64,000 nt of DNA from Clostridia bacterium. Its GTDB lineage: Bacteria; Bacillota; Clostridia; Oscillospirales; Acutalibacteraceae. Positions 1-7,709 of the stretch are shown piece by piece. How positions within the stretch are numbered: the stretch's first letter is position 1; each line of letters opens with the position of its first letter. The stretch lies in the NCBI GenBank assembly GCA_017550625.1, contig JAFZOL010000045.1, positions 62,001 to 126,000 of the forward strand. Direction: 5' to 3'. The notes under the pieces are model-generated. The model saw only the letters and a program-made list of their open reading frames with translations, did no database searches and had not been told where the DNA came from. A program made the translations under genes and the position numbers.

Positions 1-392
1 TCGGGCGCGCCGAGCGTGAGATCCTTTTCGTCCGTGAAGCGCCTGAGCACGGCTATGCTCTCGCCGCCGAGCTTCACGAGATACACGATCGCCGCTTCGC
101 CCGTGACGAAGCGCACGAGGCTCACGCTCATGATGTTCTTCACGTTGTGTTCCTCGGGGGACGCCAAAAGCCCCGGCGCTTTCGTCCACGTGCGCCCGTT
201 GTCGTCCGACAACGCGTACCCCACGCCGCAGGGCGCGTCGTCGTGCCCCGAGTCGGCGATATACTTTGAATAGGCGAATAAGAGCCGCCCGTCCGTGAGG
301 CGCAGAAAATCGCCCTCGGAGTTGCGGGGATTGCCCGCGCCGGGCGGGAACTCGCACACGCGCTTACTCGAAATGAGCTTCGGGGCTTCCAT
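1..392 (-). CDS. Sialidase-like BNR/Asp-box protein, N-terminal part (cut by window edge)
   Basis: The gene reads leftward and runs off the window, so only about 130 N-terminal residues are visible. The ATG at 392-390 follows AAAGGA at a normal distance. A second ATG five bases upstream is in another frame and gives a low-quality protein. The reading shows NPRNSEGDF, a LTDGRLLFAYSKY strand and the Asp-box motif SDDNGRTWT, which is typical of the six-bladed beta-propeller of exo-sialidases and related BNR-repeat hydrolases. No signal peptide is seen, so this copy may be cytoplasmic. The family assignment rests on the Asp box and propeller rhythm. The catalytic arginines and tyrosine would lie outside the window, so activity on sialic acid is not established. 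Confidence 0.7.
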   Translation of the reverse strand, partial: MEAPKLISSKRVCEFPPGAGNPRNSEGDFLRLTDGRLLFAYSKYIADSGHDDAPCGVGYALSDDNGRTWTKAPGLLASPEEHNVKNIMSVSLVRFVTGEAAIVYLVKLGGESIAVLRRFTDEKDLTLGAP

Positions 393-580
393 AGCATCGG
401 TCCTTTCGGTGTTTATGCTCCCATTTTAAAAAACGGGAGCGCGTTTGTCAAGGCTTCCGCTTGCATTTTGCGAAACGCTGTGTTATACTGTTGGCGGTTT
501 TTTGATGAAAATCGAAAAAACGGCAGAAATAATGCCGTTCCGAACGTATAATAAACGAAAACAAAAGTTGAGGTCCCGTT

Positions 581-1993
581 ATGAAAAAGCTCGTTTCCAT
601 CCTGCTCGCGCTCATCCTGCTGCTTTCGGCGGCGGGCTCTGCGCTTGCCGCCGATGACGACGAGCCCACGACCGGCGAGCCCGCGACGACCGAACCCGAA
701 GAGCCTACGACCGGCGAACCCGAAGAGCCTACGACCGGCGACCCGGACGAGCCCGGCGAGCCCGAGCCCACCGACGTGCCGGGCGACGCGGACGGCAGCG
801 GCGACGTCACGGCGGCAGACGCCCGCCTCATCCTGCGATATGCCGTGGATCTCGAGGTCTTTGCGGCGTGGCAGGAGCGTAACGCCGACCTTGACGAAGA
901 CGGCGAGGTCCGCGCCTCGGACGCGCGTCTGGCGCTGCGCCTTGCCGTGGGGCTGCCCCTCGGCGAGACCGAAGAGGAACGCCGCCGCCGCGAGGAACGC
1001 GAGCGCGAGGAAGAGGAGCGCCGCCGCGAGGAAGAGGAGCGTCAGAAGCAGGAAGAGGAAGAACGCCGCAAGCAGGAGGAGCTGCTCGCCTCGCAGGAGG
1101 GGCGCATGACGGAGCTCGCGTCACGCGTGAACAAAGAGAATCTCGCCGCGAATATGCGCACCCTCGTCAACGACCTGTCGGCACGCGCTCTCGGCGCGCC
1201 GCAGGGCGACGCCGCGGCCGACTGGCTCGAGCGCACGCTGAAGGGCTACGGCATCGACGACGTGCGCCGCTGGAGCCTGACCTACGACGGCAAGACCGGC
1301 GACAACGTGGTCGGCGTGGTCCACGCCGCGCGCGAGAACCCGCAGATTTTGCTGTTCATGGCGCATTACGACACCCACCTTACTACCGGCGGCGCCGTGG
1401 ACAATTCCTCAGGCGTCGCGCTGATGCTGGAGCTCGCCCGCATCCTCAACAGCACGGAGCTCAAGAGCGATTACGAGCTGCGTTTTCTGTTCACCACCGG
1501 CGAAGAGATCGGCTATATCGGCGCCTACCGCTACATCGGCTACGTGTCGTCCAGCGTCGGCTCGGCCGAGACCTTCTCGCGCCACGCCTTCGTGTTCAAC
1601 GCCGACATGGCGGGCGCGCCGATCGTGGGAGGACCCTGGTATCTCGCCGTGAGCACCGACTCGGTGCTTGAAGACACGTTCTCGGGCGCGAACCGCGGCT
1701 CGCGCGCCGTGGACCACGCGAAGACCCTTCTCGGGGACCTCGGCGAAGCGGGTTATTATTCCCCCGTGCGCGCCGGCAACACCGACATCCACCCCTTCCG
1801 CAAATACGGCAAGGAGTGCGTGAACATTTCGTGGCGGCAGATAAACCCCGCCCGCGCCAACGGCAGCGACTACGGCCTCGGCACGTGGGAATACATCCAC
1901 ACCTGGACCGACAGCCTCGAGAACTTCAACATGACGTCCCTTTACAACATGACGCGCCTCGCCGCCGCGGCGGCCGCGGAGCTTGCGTTCTGA
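581..1993 (+). CDS. Secreted dockerin-containing M28 zinc peptidase
   Basis: This 470-residue protein starts with a signal peptide (residues 1-24, ending SALA). Then come a Thr/Glu/Pro linker with repeated EEPTTG units (25-62) and a type I dockerin-like pair of calcium loops (DADGSGDVTAADARLILRY and DLDEDGEVRASDARLALRL, about 66-125). A Glu/Arg-rich straight helix follows (about 127-165), then an M28 aminopeptidase domain. Zinc and catalytic residues are visible: MAHYDTH and GGAVDNSSG near 260-275, TTGEEIG near 307, FNADMAG near 340, and a C-terminal HTWTD. It should cleave peptides outside the cell. A dockerin suggests docking to a cohesin scaffold, but no cohesin is in the window. The dockerin sits N-terminal to the enzyme. 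Two terminators follow the gene. Confidence 0.88.
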   Translation: MKKLVSILLALILLLSAAGSALAADDDEPTTGEPATTEPEEPTTGEPEEPTTGDPDEPGEPEPTDVPGDADGSGDVTAADARLILRYAVDLEVFAAWQERNADLDEDGEVRASDARLALRLAVGLPLGETEEERRRREEREREEEERRREEEERQKQEEEERRKQEELLASQEGRMTELASRVNKENLAANMRTLVNDLSARALGAPQGDAAADWLERTLKGYGIDDVRRWSLTYDGKTGDNVVGVVHAARENPQILLFMAHYDTHLTTGGAVDNSSGVALMLELARILNSTELKSDYELRFLFTTGEEIGYIGAYRYIGYVSSSVGSAETFSRHAFVFNADMAGAPIVGGPWYLAVSTDSVLEDTFSGANRGSRAVDHAKTLLGDLGEAGYYSPVRAGNTDIHPFRKYGKECVNISWRQINPARANGSDYGLGTWEYIHTWTDSLENFNMTSLYNMTRLAAAAAAELAF

Positions 1994-2011
1994 GAGGGAA
2001 CGAAAACCGGA

Positions 2012-2050
2012 TAAAACGACAGCAGACTTCTCTGCCGTCGTTTATTTTTT
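2012..2050 (+). terminator. Imperfect rho-independent terminator after the M28 gene
   Basis: AAACGAC/GTCGTTT plus GCAGA/TCTGC form a stem with one mismatch, followed by TATTTTTT. It lies 20 bases past the stop codon of the peptidase gene. Confidence 0.65.
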
Positions 2051-2089
2051 GGAACCGGTATACTGAGAGGAATAAACCTGCATAAAACA

Positions 2090-2124
2090 ATAAAAAAACG
2101 ACGGCGCTTCTGCCGTCGTTTTTC
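2090..2124. terminator. Bidirectional terminator hairpin
   Basis: AACGACGGC at 2097-2105 pairs with GCCGTCGTT at 2112-2120 around a six-base loop. It is flanked by A7 on the left and T5 on the right. It can stop the M28 gene from the left and the small gene at 2162-2263 from the right. Confidence 0.8.
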
Positions 2125-2161
2125 AGCCAGCTATTTTTAGAAATTCAAAAATAGGGAAAAA

Positions 2162-2263
2162 TTATTCCGCCTCTTCGCCGACCTTAATGCCGAGAGCCTC
2201 AAGCACGCCCTTCAGAGCATCAAAGAAAGCACGAATGATCGCAAGGATGCCTTCAATATCCAT
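2162..2263 (-). CDS. 33-residue amphipathic helical small protein
   Basis: This is a short gene with complete signals: a promoter (TTGTCT, 17 bases, TAATAT), the ribosome binding site GAAAGGAG eight bases before the ATG, a stop codon and a terminator. The product is MDIEGILAIIRAFFDALKGV followed by LEALGIKVGEEAE. Residues 4-24 form a strongly amphipathic helix with hydrophobic positions spaced i, i+3/4. The last nine residues are acidic. There is no signal peptide or TM segment. It resembles, in pattern only, the aromatic amphipathic tails of exported proteins elsewhere in this window (at 22571, 28849 and 42696). A membrane-active or membrane-binding peptide is possible, but the function is unknown. 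Confidence 0.65.
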   Translation of the reverse strand: MDIEGILAIIRAFFDALKGVLEALGIKVGEEAE

Positions 2264-2307
2264 AACCGGTCTCCTTTCTCAATAATCCCGCACCATGGTG
2301 CAGTATC

Positions 2308-2336
2308 ATATTATCATACAAAAACCGAAAAGACAA
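2308..2336 (-). promoter_or_regulatory. Promoter of the 33-residue small gene
   Basis: On the minus strand, TTGTCT (2336-2331) and TAATAT (2313-2308) are separated by exactly 17 bases, about 45 bases before the start codon of the gene ending at 2162. Confidence 0.65.
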
Positions 2337-2417
2337 TAGCCAACGGATAGATTTTTGAAAATTCAAAAAGATGTAATAATTCCGTTAAAATTGACGGTAT
2401 AACAAGTAAAATTGACG

Positions 2418-3182
2418 TCAGATCAGCGTCTCCAAAAGCCGGATGCCCCGCGATTTCGCGATCTCGACGCACGCCGCCGCGCCCTCGTCGTCTTCGAACA
2501 CCTTCGGAGAGTGGGCGTCGAGCCCCACGATCGCGGGCACGTCGGCCTCGGCCACGAGGTCCCAGAAGCGCGGGTTCGGATAATGCCTGCCCTCGTGCAC
2601 GCCGAGGCGGTTGATCTCGAGCGGCAGGCCCGTCTTTTTGATCTTTTGCAGAAAATCGCGCGTCAGCTCGTCGAACGCTGCCGTGTCGCCCACGTAATGG
2701 ATGACGTCGGGGTGCGCGATGTAGAGGAGCTCGCCGGTGTCGGCGGCCTCGAGCACGCAGCGGTAATAGTCCGAAAGAACGGTGGGGTCTTCGGTTGCCT
2801 TGAACGAGCCGGGCCCGCCGTTTTCTTCGTCATATACGAAATGCTGCCCCAAGATTTTGAAGTCGAGCGGGAACTGCCGCATGAAGGCGAGGTACTTTTC
2901 CCAGCACGCGGGGTAGTATTCCACCTCCACGCCGATGAGGATGCGTATGACGTCCCTGTATTCCTCCCTGAGCGCCAGAAGCGACTCGAAATAGCCCGCG
3001 GTCTCCTCAAGGTCCATCCGGAAGCCCGATTTATGGTCGGTGTTGAACACCATCGGCGAGTGGTCCGAAAAGCCGAGGGTCGTGATTCCCGCGGCGATAG
3101 CCGCCTCCACGTAGTCGCGATCTTGCCCGCCCGCGTGCTTGCAGCGGTAGGTATGCGTATGGTAATTCGATTTCAGGATCAT
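2418..3182 (-). CDS. PHP-family histidinol-phosphatase-like phosphoesterase
   Basis: The start used is the ATG at 3182 (MILKSNYHTHTYRCKH), preceded by GGAG. Upstream in-frame codons are low-complexity and lie over the promoter. The 254-residue protein has the PHP metal-site motifs in order: HTH near residue 8-10, GFSDHSPM, GVEVEY, GQHFVYD, IAHPDV, LEINRLG and GLDAHSP near the end. This matches the HisK/HisJ type of histidinol phosphatase, which removes phosphate from L-histidinol phosphate. No other his genes are nearby, so a different phosphoester substrate is possible. Length is normal for the family. It stands alone with its own promoter. Confidence 0.85.
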   Translation of the reverse strand: MILKSNYHTHTYRCKHAGGQDRDYVEAAIAAGITTLGFSDHSPMVFNTDHKSGFRMDLEETAGYFESLLALREEYRDVIRILIGVEVEYYPACWEKYLAFMRQFPLDFKILGQHFVYDEENGGPGSFKATEDPTVLSDYYRCVLEAADTGELLYIAHPDVIHYVGDTAAFDELTRDFLQKIKKTGLPLEINRLGVHEGRHYPNPRFWDLVAEADVPAIVGLDAHSPKVFEDDEGAAACVEIAKSRGIRLLETLI

Positions 3183-3225
3183 GTTGTTTCTCCGTTTCGC
3201 GCGCCGCGTCTCGCGGCGCCGCCTT

Positions 3226-3254
3226 ATTGTAGCACGTTCTTTTCGCGATTGCAA
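3226..3254 (-). promoter_or_regulatory. Promoter of the PHP phosphatase gene
   Basis: Minus strand TTGCAA (3254-3249) and TACAAT (3231-3226) with a 17-base spacer, 43 bases before the chosen ATG. It supports the shorter start at 3182. Confidence 0.7.
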
Positions 3255-3319
3255 TCGGGAACGCGGGGTTTTTCTTTCAAAATTCAACCGTAAATAGAAT
3301 TTTATCAACGATTCAACTA

Positions 3320-3348
3320 TTTACAGATCGTCCGTTTTGCGGTATGCT
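3320..3348 (+). promoter_or_regulatory. Promoter of the XRE regulator gene
   Basis: TTTACA (3320-3325) and TATGCT (3343-3348), 17-base spacer, 40 bases upstream of the ATG at 3388. Confidence 0.65.
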
Positions 3349-3387
3349 GAAAGCGACCCGGGAATATGAACGAAAGAAGGAACGTTT

Positions 3388-3927
3388 ATGGATATGATCA
3401 AGGTCGGCGGCTACATCCGCCGCCTGCGCAAGGACGCCGGCCTCACGCAGAAGGACCTCGCCGAAAAGCTCGGCGTGTCGTTTCAGGCGGTATCGAAGTG
3501 GGAAAACGGCGACGCCCTGCCCGACACGGGCCTCCTGCCGGCGCTGTGCGAGACCCTCAACACCACCGCCGACAATCTTTTGAACGGCGGCAGCCTGCTG
3601 CTCAAAAACCGCAAGCTGATGCGCGTGGACGACGTCATCGAGGGCTTCGAGCACATGGAGGCGATCGGCAGGGCCTTCGGCGAGCACTGCACTTTTTACA
3701 CCGGCATGGTCGAGGGCGTCAACCGCAGGATGGACATCGATCTCATTTCTTACCTCAGCCGCCCCGACCTGCGCGAGGTGCTGTGGGCGGAGGTGCTCAT
3801 CCAGGGCTTCATGGCAGGGCGCACCGTGGACATGGACGAGGTGCGCGCGCGCTTCACGAACGAAAAAATGGTGCGCGAGATCGAAAAGCGGGTCGAAAAG
3901 ACCGCCCGCGGCGCCCGCGCCGAATAA
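3388..3927 (+). CDS. XRE-family transcriptional regulator
   Basis: This 179-residue protein has an N-terminal HTH_3 domain (residues 5-62). The recognition-helix signature LTQKDLAEKLGVSFQAVSKW is followed by ENGDALPDT. The C-terminal about 110 residues (FEHMEAIGRAFGEHCTFY and onward) form a predicted helical domain without a recognised family name. It could sense a ligand or form dimers. GAAAGAAGGAA precedes the ATG. The gene is monocistronic, and the nitroreductase-like gene that follows has its own promoter. The target genes cannot be read from the sequence. Confidence 0.85.
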   Translation: MDMIKVGGYIRRLRKDAGLTQKDLAEKLGVSFQAVSKWENGDALPDTGLLPALCETLNTTADNLLNGGSLLLKNRKLMRVDDVIEGFEHMEAIGRAFGEHCTFYTGMVEGVNRRMDIDLISYLSRPDLREVLWAEVLIQGFMAGRTVDMDEVRARFTNEKMVREIEKRVEKTARGARAE

Positions 3928-3951
3928 AATACAAAAATCCCGTTCCGGATA

Positions 3952-3980
3952 TTGCTATTTATAAATAAATATGCTAAACT
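3952..3980 (+). promoter_or_regulatory. Promoter of the nitroreductase-like gene
   Basis: TTGCTA (3952-3957) and TAAACT (3975-3980) with a 17-base spacer. Confidence 0.65.
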
Positions 3981-4031
3981 GTGGATAATCACACGGCGGG
4001 GGACCGCCGCCGGAACGAAGGAGACGTGAAC

Positions 4032-4691
4032 ATGGACGTATTCGACCTGATGAAAGCCCGCCATTCGGTGCGGCGCTTTACCGACCGGCCGCTTGAGGCG
4101 GAAGCCGTCGCGGCGCTGGGCGCGGAGATCGACGCCTGCAACAAAGAGAGCGGCCTTCATATCCAGCTCGTCACCGACGAGCCCGAGGCCTTTCAGGCGG
4201 GCAAACCGACCTACGGGTCGTTTGGCGGGTGCAGAAACTATCTCGCGCTCGTGGGCCCGAAGGGCAGGGACGAGGCGTTCGGCTATTACGGCGAGCGCGT
4301 GGTGCTGAGAGCCCAGGAACTCGGTATCAACTCCTGCTGGGTGGCGCTGACCTATAAAAAGGGCAAGGCGAAAGCCGAAGTCGGCCCGGGCGAAAAGCTG
4401 CACATGGTGATCGCGCTGGGCTACGGCGAAACACAGGGCGTAGAGCACAAGTCGAAGTCCATAGCGGACGTGAGCGACTGTAAAGACGGCGACCCGGACT
4501 GGTACCGCCTTGGGATCGAGGCGGCGCTCCTCGCGCCCACAGCGATCAACCAGCAGAAGTTCCGTTTCGAGCGCAACGGCGACAAGGTGAAGGCCAGGCC
4601 CGGCTTCGGGGTCTGCGTGAAAACGGACCTCGGCATCGCGAAATACCACTTCGAGCTCGGTTCGGGCAAGGACCGTTCGGTCTGGGCGTAA
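4032..4691 (+). CDS. Nitroreductase-family flavoprotein (TM1586-like)
   Basis: The start at 4032 (MDVFDLMKARHSVRRF) sits eight bases after GAAGGAG. A longer in-frame start at 3981 falls on the promoter. The 219-residue protein begins with the family signature LMKARHSVRRFTDRPL, where the Arg-Ser-Arg cluster contacts FMN phosphate. It also has GGCRNYLALVG, SCWVALTYKKGKA and LAPTAINQQKF. The single-chain arrangement with two related halves fits the TM1586-type putative nitroreductases. It is likely an FMN-dependent NAD(P)H oxidoreductase. The substrate is unknown. It is followed by a strong terminator. Confidence 0.8.
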   Translation: MDVFDLMKARHSVRRFTDRPLEAEAVAALGAEIDACNKESGLHIQLVTDEPEAFQAGKPTYGSFGGCRNYLALVGPKGRDEAFGYYGERVVLRAQELGINSCWVALTYKKGKAKAEVGPGEKLHMVIALGYGETQGVEHKSKSIADVSDCKDGDPDWYRLGIEAALLAPTAINQQKFRFERNGDKVKARPGFGVCVKTDLGIAKYHFELGSGKDRSVWA

Positions 4692-4720
4692 GCGGCTGTA
4701 AATAGAACAGATCAAAACAA

Positions 4721-4746
4721 AAGGCGGGACACTTCCCGCCTTTTTT
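4721..4746 (+). terminator. Terminator after the nitroreductase-like gene
   Basis: GGCGGGA (4723-4729) pairs with TCCCGCC (4734-4740), followed by six T. Confidence 0.85.
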
Positions 4747-4770
4747 ATACGAAAATCAAAAAGAATGCGC

Positions 4771-4798
4771 TTGCCTTTTTCAGCGGGCGTGCTATAAT
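4771..4798 (+). promoter_or_regulatory. Promoter of the DUF3592-like gene and probably the 5.3-9.3 kb operon
   Basis: TTGCCT (4771-4776) and TATAAT (4793-4798), 16-base spacer, 29 bases before the ATG at 4828. Confidence 0.7.
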
Positions 4799-4827
4799 GG
4801 GAGTATCAAACGCAAAGGAGAATCCAA

Positions 4828-5244
4828 ATGAGCGCAAAAGTCAAAAAAATGATCGCGTTCCTTCTGGCCATCGTCGCCGGCGTCGTATTCATCGTGTTCG
4901 GCGCGCTGAGCCTCAAAGAGATCCGCGAATACACCAAAACGCCCGCCGTGGTGTCGCACGTGGCGTCCAGCTTCGTGCCGGACGGCGAGGGCGGCGAAAC
5001 GCAGGAGATCAAGATCTACGTCACCTACACCTTCGACGGCAAGGAATATAAGGACGTGGAGCTCCAGAACACGAAAACGAGCCTCAAAGAGGGCGACGAG
5101 CTCACCATCCTCGTGAACCCCGCCGATCCCACCAAGGCCTCGAACGCCACCAAGGGCATGGCCACGATCGAGATCGTCGCCGGCTGCGTGATCGGCTTCA
5201 TCGGCCTCGGCGGCCTCGCGCTGACCTTCATCAGACGCGGTTAA
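4828..5244 (+). CDS. DUF3592-like membrane protein
   Basis: This 138-residue protein has one N-terminal TM segment (about 8-28) and one C-terminal TM segment (about 112-132). Between them is an extracytoplasmic beta-rich domain (VVSHVASSF, IYVTYTFDGKEY, LKEGDELTILVNPADPTKA). The pattern matches DUF3592, a small fold of unknown function between two TM helices. GCAAAGGAG precedes the ATG. The next gene begins 61 bases downstream with no terminator between, so the two are probably co-transcribed. Confidence 0.7.
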   Translation: MSAKVKKMIAFLLAIVAGVVFIVFGALSLKEIREYTKTPAVVSHVASSFVPDGEGGETQEIKIYVTYTFDGKEYKDVELQNTKTSLKEGDELTILVNPADPTKASNATKGMATIEIVAGCVIGFIGLGGLALTFIRRG

Positions 5245-5305
5245 AAGATCCCGTCCCGCTGCGCCCGTACCCCGGGCGCAGCCGTGTTTTAAAGGAGATT
5301 TTCGC

Positions 5306-6220
5306 ATGATCAGCCAAAAAGTAACGGTCGGGGCGGGCACGAAGTATCCGCTTAGCGGCATGCTCACCCTGCCCGACGGCCTCTCGTCCCCCGCGCCGGC
5401 TGTCGTCACGGTGCACGGCTCGGGCCCGAGCGACATGGACGAGCGCGTGATGAAACTCACCCCCTTCAGGGATATCGCCGAGGGGCTCGCGAAACGCGGG
5501 ATCGCCACGCTTCGCTACGACAAGCGCACGTTCGCTTATAAAAAGGAGCTCGCGAAAGCGGACGTCACCGTGGAAGAAGAGACGGTCGAGGACGCCCTCG
5601 CCGCCGCGGAGCTCTTGAAAAACGACCCCCGCGTCGACCCCGCGCGGGTCTTCATCCTCGGGCACAGCATGGGCGCCATGCTCGCGCCGCGCATCGACGC
5701 CGAGGGCGCCGGCGCCGCCGGCCTCATTTTGCTGGCGGGCACGCCCTACCGGCTTGAGGAGGTCGTCGTGAAGCAGCTCGCCCGCGCGGGCGGCAAGTCG
5801 CCGCTCGGCCTTGTCGTGAAGCTCGAGCACAAGATCTTCGCGAAGAAGTTCGACGGCCTATATGAGATGAGCGACGACGAGGCGAAGAAAAAGAAGTTCG
5901 CGGGGAACCTCACGCTCTATTACTTCAAAGAGATGGGGCAAAAGACCGCGGCGGATTATCTGAAGGAGAGCGCCAAGCCCGTCCTTATCATGCAGGGCGA
6001 AAAGGACACGCAGGTGCTCGCCGCCGACGATTTCGAGGCGTTCAAAACGCAGCTCGCCGGGCGCGAAAACACGGAGTTCCGGCTCTATCCGGGGCTCAAC
6101 CACCTGTTCGTGGACGCCCTCACGACGAGCGTTTTGCAGGCGACGAAGGAATACGGCGCCGAGCGGCACATCGGCGACGCCGTTCTCGACGACATCGCAC
6201 AGTTTATCCTGAAAAATTGA
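5306..6220 (+). CDS. Alpha/beta hydrolase (esterase/peptidase-like)
   Basis: The 304-residue protein has the hydrolase landmarks: VTVHGSGPSD (oxyanion hole, near residue 35), GHSMGAM with the nucleophile serine near residue 121, IMQGEKDTQV with the acidic residue near 235, and GLNHLF with the histidine near 266. There is no signal peptide, so it is likely cytoplasmic. AAAGGAG precedes the ATG. It heads a run of three genes with an MFS transporter and a GH39-like glycosidase. A deacylase or esterase that unmasks a sugar substrate would fit, but this is inference from context. Confidence 0.82.
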   Translation: MISQKVTVGAGTKYPLSGMLTLPDGLSSPAPAVVTVHGSGPSDMDERVMKLTPFRDIAEGLAKRGIATLRYDKRTFAYKKELAKADVTVEEETVEDALAAAELLKNDPRVDPARVFILGHSMGAMLAPRIDAEGAGAAGLILLAGTPYRLEEVVVKQLARAGGKSPLGLVVKLEHKIFAKKFDGLYEMSDDEAKKKKFAGNLTLYYFKEMGQKTAADYLKESAKPVLIMQGEKDTQVLAADDFEAFKTQLAGRENTEFRLYPGLNHLFVDALTTSVLQATKEYGAERHIGDAVLDDIAQFILKN

Positions 6221-6253
6221 CCGAAAAACCGGACGAAACGGGAGGGAAGACCC

Positions 6254-7708
6254 ATGGCCGCGCGCGCAAAGGACCCCCGGCAGGCCGCCGAAAGGCGGGC
6301 TCTCAAAAAGCAGAAAGAGATCCGCAAATGGGAAAAGGAGAGGCTGCGCCCGAAGGGGCCGCGGTATCTCATTTATCTCGTGTTCATCATCAGCCTCGTC
6401 TACGTGACGGACGAGATCGCGTCGCAGATCGGCACGCTGATGAAAACCGAGATCGCGAACGACCTGATGGCGAGCTTCGGCGATAAAAGCGTCGGTATGC
6501 TCGACATCATCAGCTTCGTCGCGATCCCGTTCCAGGCGCTGTCGATCTTTTATAAGCCCCTGTCGGACCGCTTCGGGCGCAAGCTGTTTCTTGTGGTGAA
6601 CACCCTCGGCATGGCGCTGGGCATGATCGTGATCGCCCTCACGCACGGGATCGCGCTCTATATCGTCGGCTCGGTGCTCATCTTCTTCTTTGTGCCGCAC
6701 GACATGCAGGTGGTGTACGTGATGGAATCGGCGCCCCCGAAGCACCGCGCCAAGATCTTTTCGATGGTCAAATGCGTCGCCACCCTCGGCGTGATGCTCG
6801 TGCCGGTGTTCCGAAAGCTGTTGATGCACAGCGCCGCCGAGTGGCGCATGGTGTATCTCGCCCCGGCGCTCGTCGGGCTCGCCATCTCGTTCACGGCGCT
6901 GCTGCTGGCGCGCGAGACGGATTCGTTCGTGGAGTCGCGCCTCAATTATCTCAATATGACCGAAGAGGAGCTTCAAAGAGCGAAGGCAGAAAAAACCGAC
7001 AGGGACGCGCAGGGCGGCTTTTTCAAGGGCCTCAAGTTCGCGTTCCGCCACAGGCAGCTTAGGTGGGTGTTCATCACCACGGCGCTGTGTAACTGCGGTG
7101 CGATCATCACGATGCACTATCAGGTGGTCATGAGCTACGGCTTCGCCGAGGGGATTCTCGCCAAGGGCGCGGCCGACCTCGAGACCGCTTTGAATGAGGC
7201 GAGCGTCGGCCCCGTCACGGCGGCCCTGTTCATGTTCCCGATCGGCAGCGCATTGGCGCAGCTCGTTGTGGGCTTCGCCGCCGACGGCATCGGGCGCAAA
7301 AAAAGCGCCGTGCTGATGACTGCGGTCACGCTGACGACCTTCCTGCTCTTAGTCGCGGGCAGCCGCTTCGGCTGGTCGCCGTATCTCGTCGGCATCTGCT
7401 GCGGGGCGGCGGTCGGCAGCTACTGGGGCATGACCGACATCATGGGCATCCTCGTGTCGGAGTCGTCGCCCACGAACCTGCGCGCGTCGATGCTGTCGGC
7501 GATGTTTCTGCCGATGGGCGTGGGCTACGTCGTGGCCTACGGCGTCGGCCTGCCGCTCATCACGGCGCTCGGCAACGGGGCGGTGCCGGTCATCACCCTG
7601 TGCCTCGCGGTGCCCGGCATGGCGGCGGGGCTCGTGGTGATGGCGGCGAAGGTGCACGACACCAACGGCGTGGACCTCGATAAGGTGACCGGAACGGAGT
7701 GGGACTGA
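6254..7708 (+). CDS. MFS transporter, probably for a sugar or glycoside
   Basis: This 484-residue protein has about 12 TM segments. The basic N-terminus (AARAKDPRQAAERRALKKQK) precedes the first TM. The MFS loop motif between TM2 and TM3 reads SDRFGRKLF, and its repeat in the second half reads ADGIGRKKS. GGGAGGG precedes the ATG. A gap of one base separates it from the GH39-like gene, pointing to a shared transcript and import of the glycosidase substrate. It is a paralogue of the MFS protein at 36520-37920, which has the same layout and a similar C-terminal ending. Confidence 0.85.
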   Translation: MAARAKDPRQAAERRALKKQKEIRKWEKERLRPKGPRYLIYLVFIISLVYVTDEIASQIGTLMKTEIANDLMASFGDKSVGMLDIISFVAIPFQALSIFYKPLSDRFGRKLFLVVNTLGMALGMIVIALTHGIALYIVGSVLIFFFVPHDMQVVYVMESAPPKHRAKIFSMVKCVATLGVMLVPVFRKLLMHSAAEWRMVYLAPALVGLAISFTALLLARETDSFVESRLNYLNMTEEELQRAKAEKTDRDAQGGFFKGLKFAFRHRQLRWVFITTALCNCGAIITMHYQVVMSYGFAEGILAKGAADLETALNEASVGPVTAALFMFPIGSALAQLVVGFAADGIGRKKSAVLMTAVTLTTFLLLVAGSRFGWSPYLVGICCGAAVGSYWGMTDIMGILVSESSPTNLRASMLSAMFLPMGVGYVVAYGVGLPLITALGNGAVPVITLCLAVPGMAAGLVVMAAKVHDTNGVDLDKVTGTEWD

Positions 7709-7709
7709 T

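Noticed and set aside
140-397. Minus-strand frame from an ATG at 397
   Set aside because: It gives an Arg/Ser/Pro-rich product. The frame from the ATG at 392 has the Asp-box motif and a better-spaced ribosome binding site.
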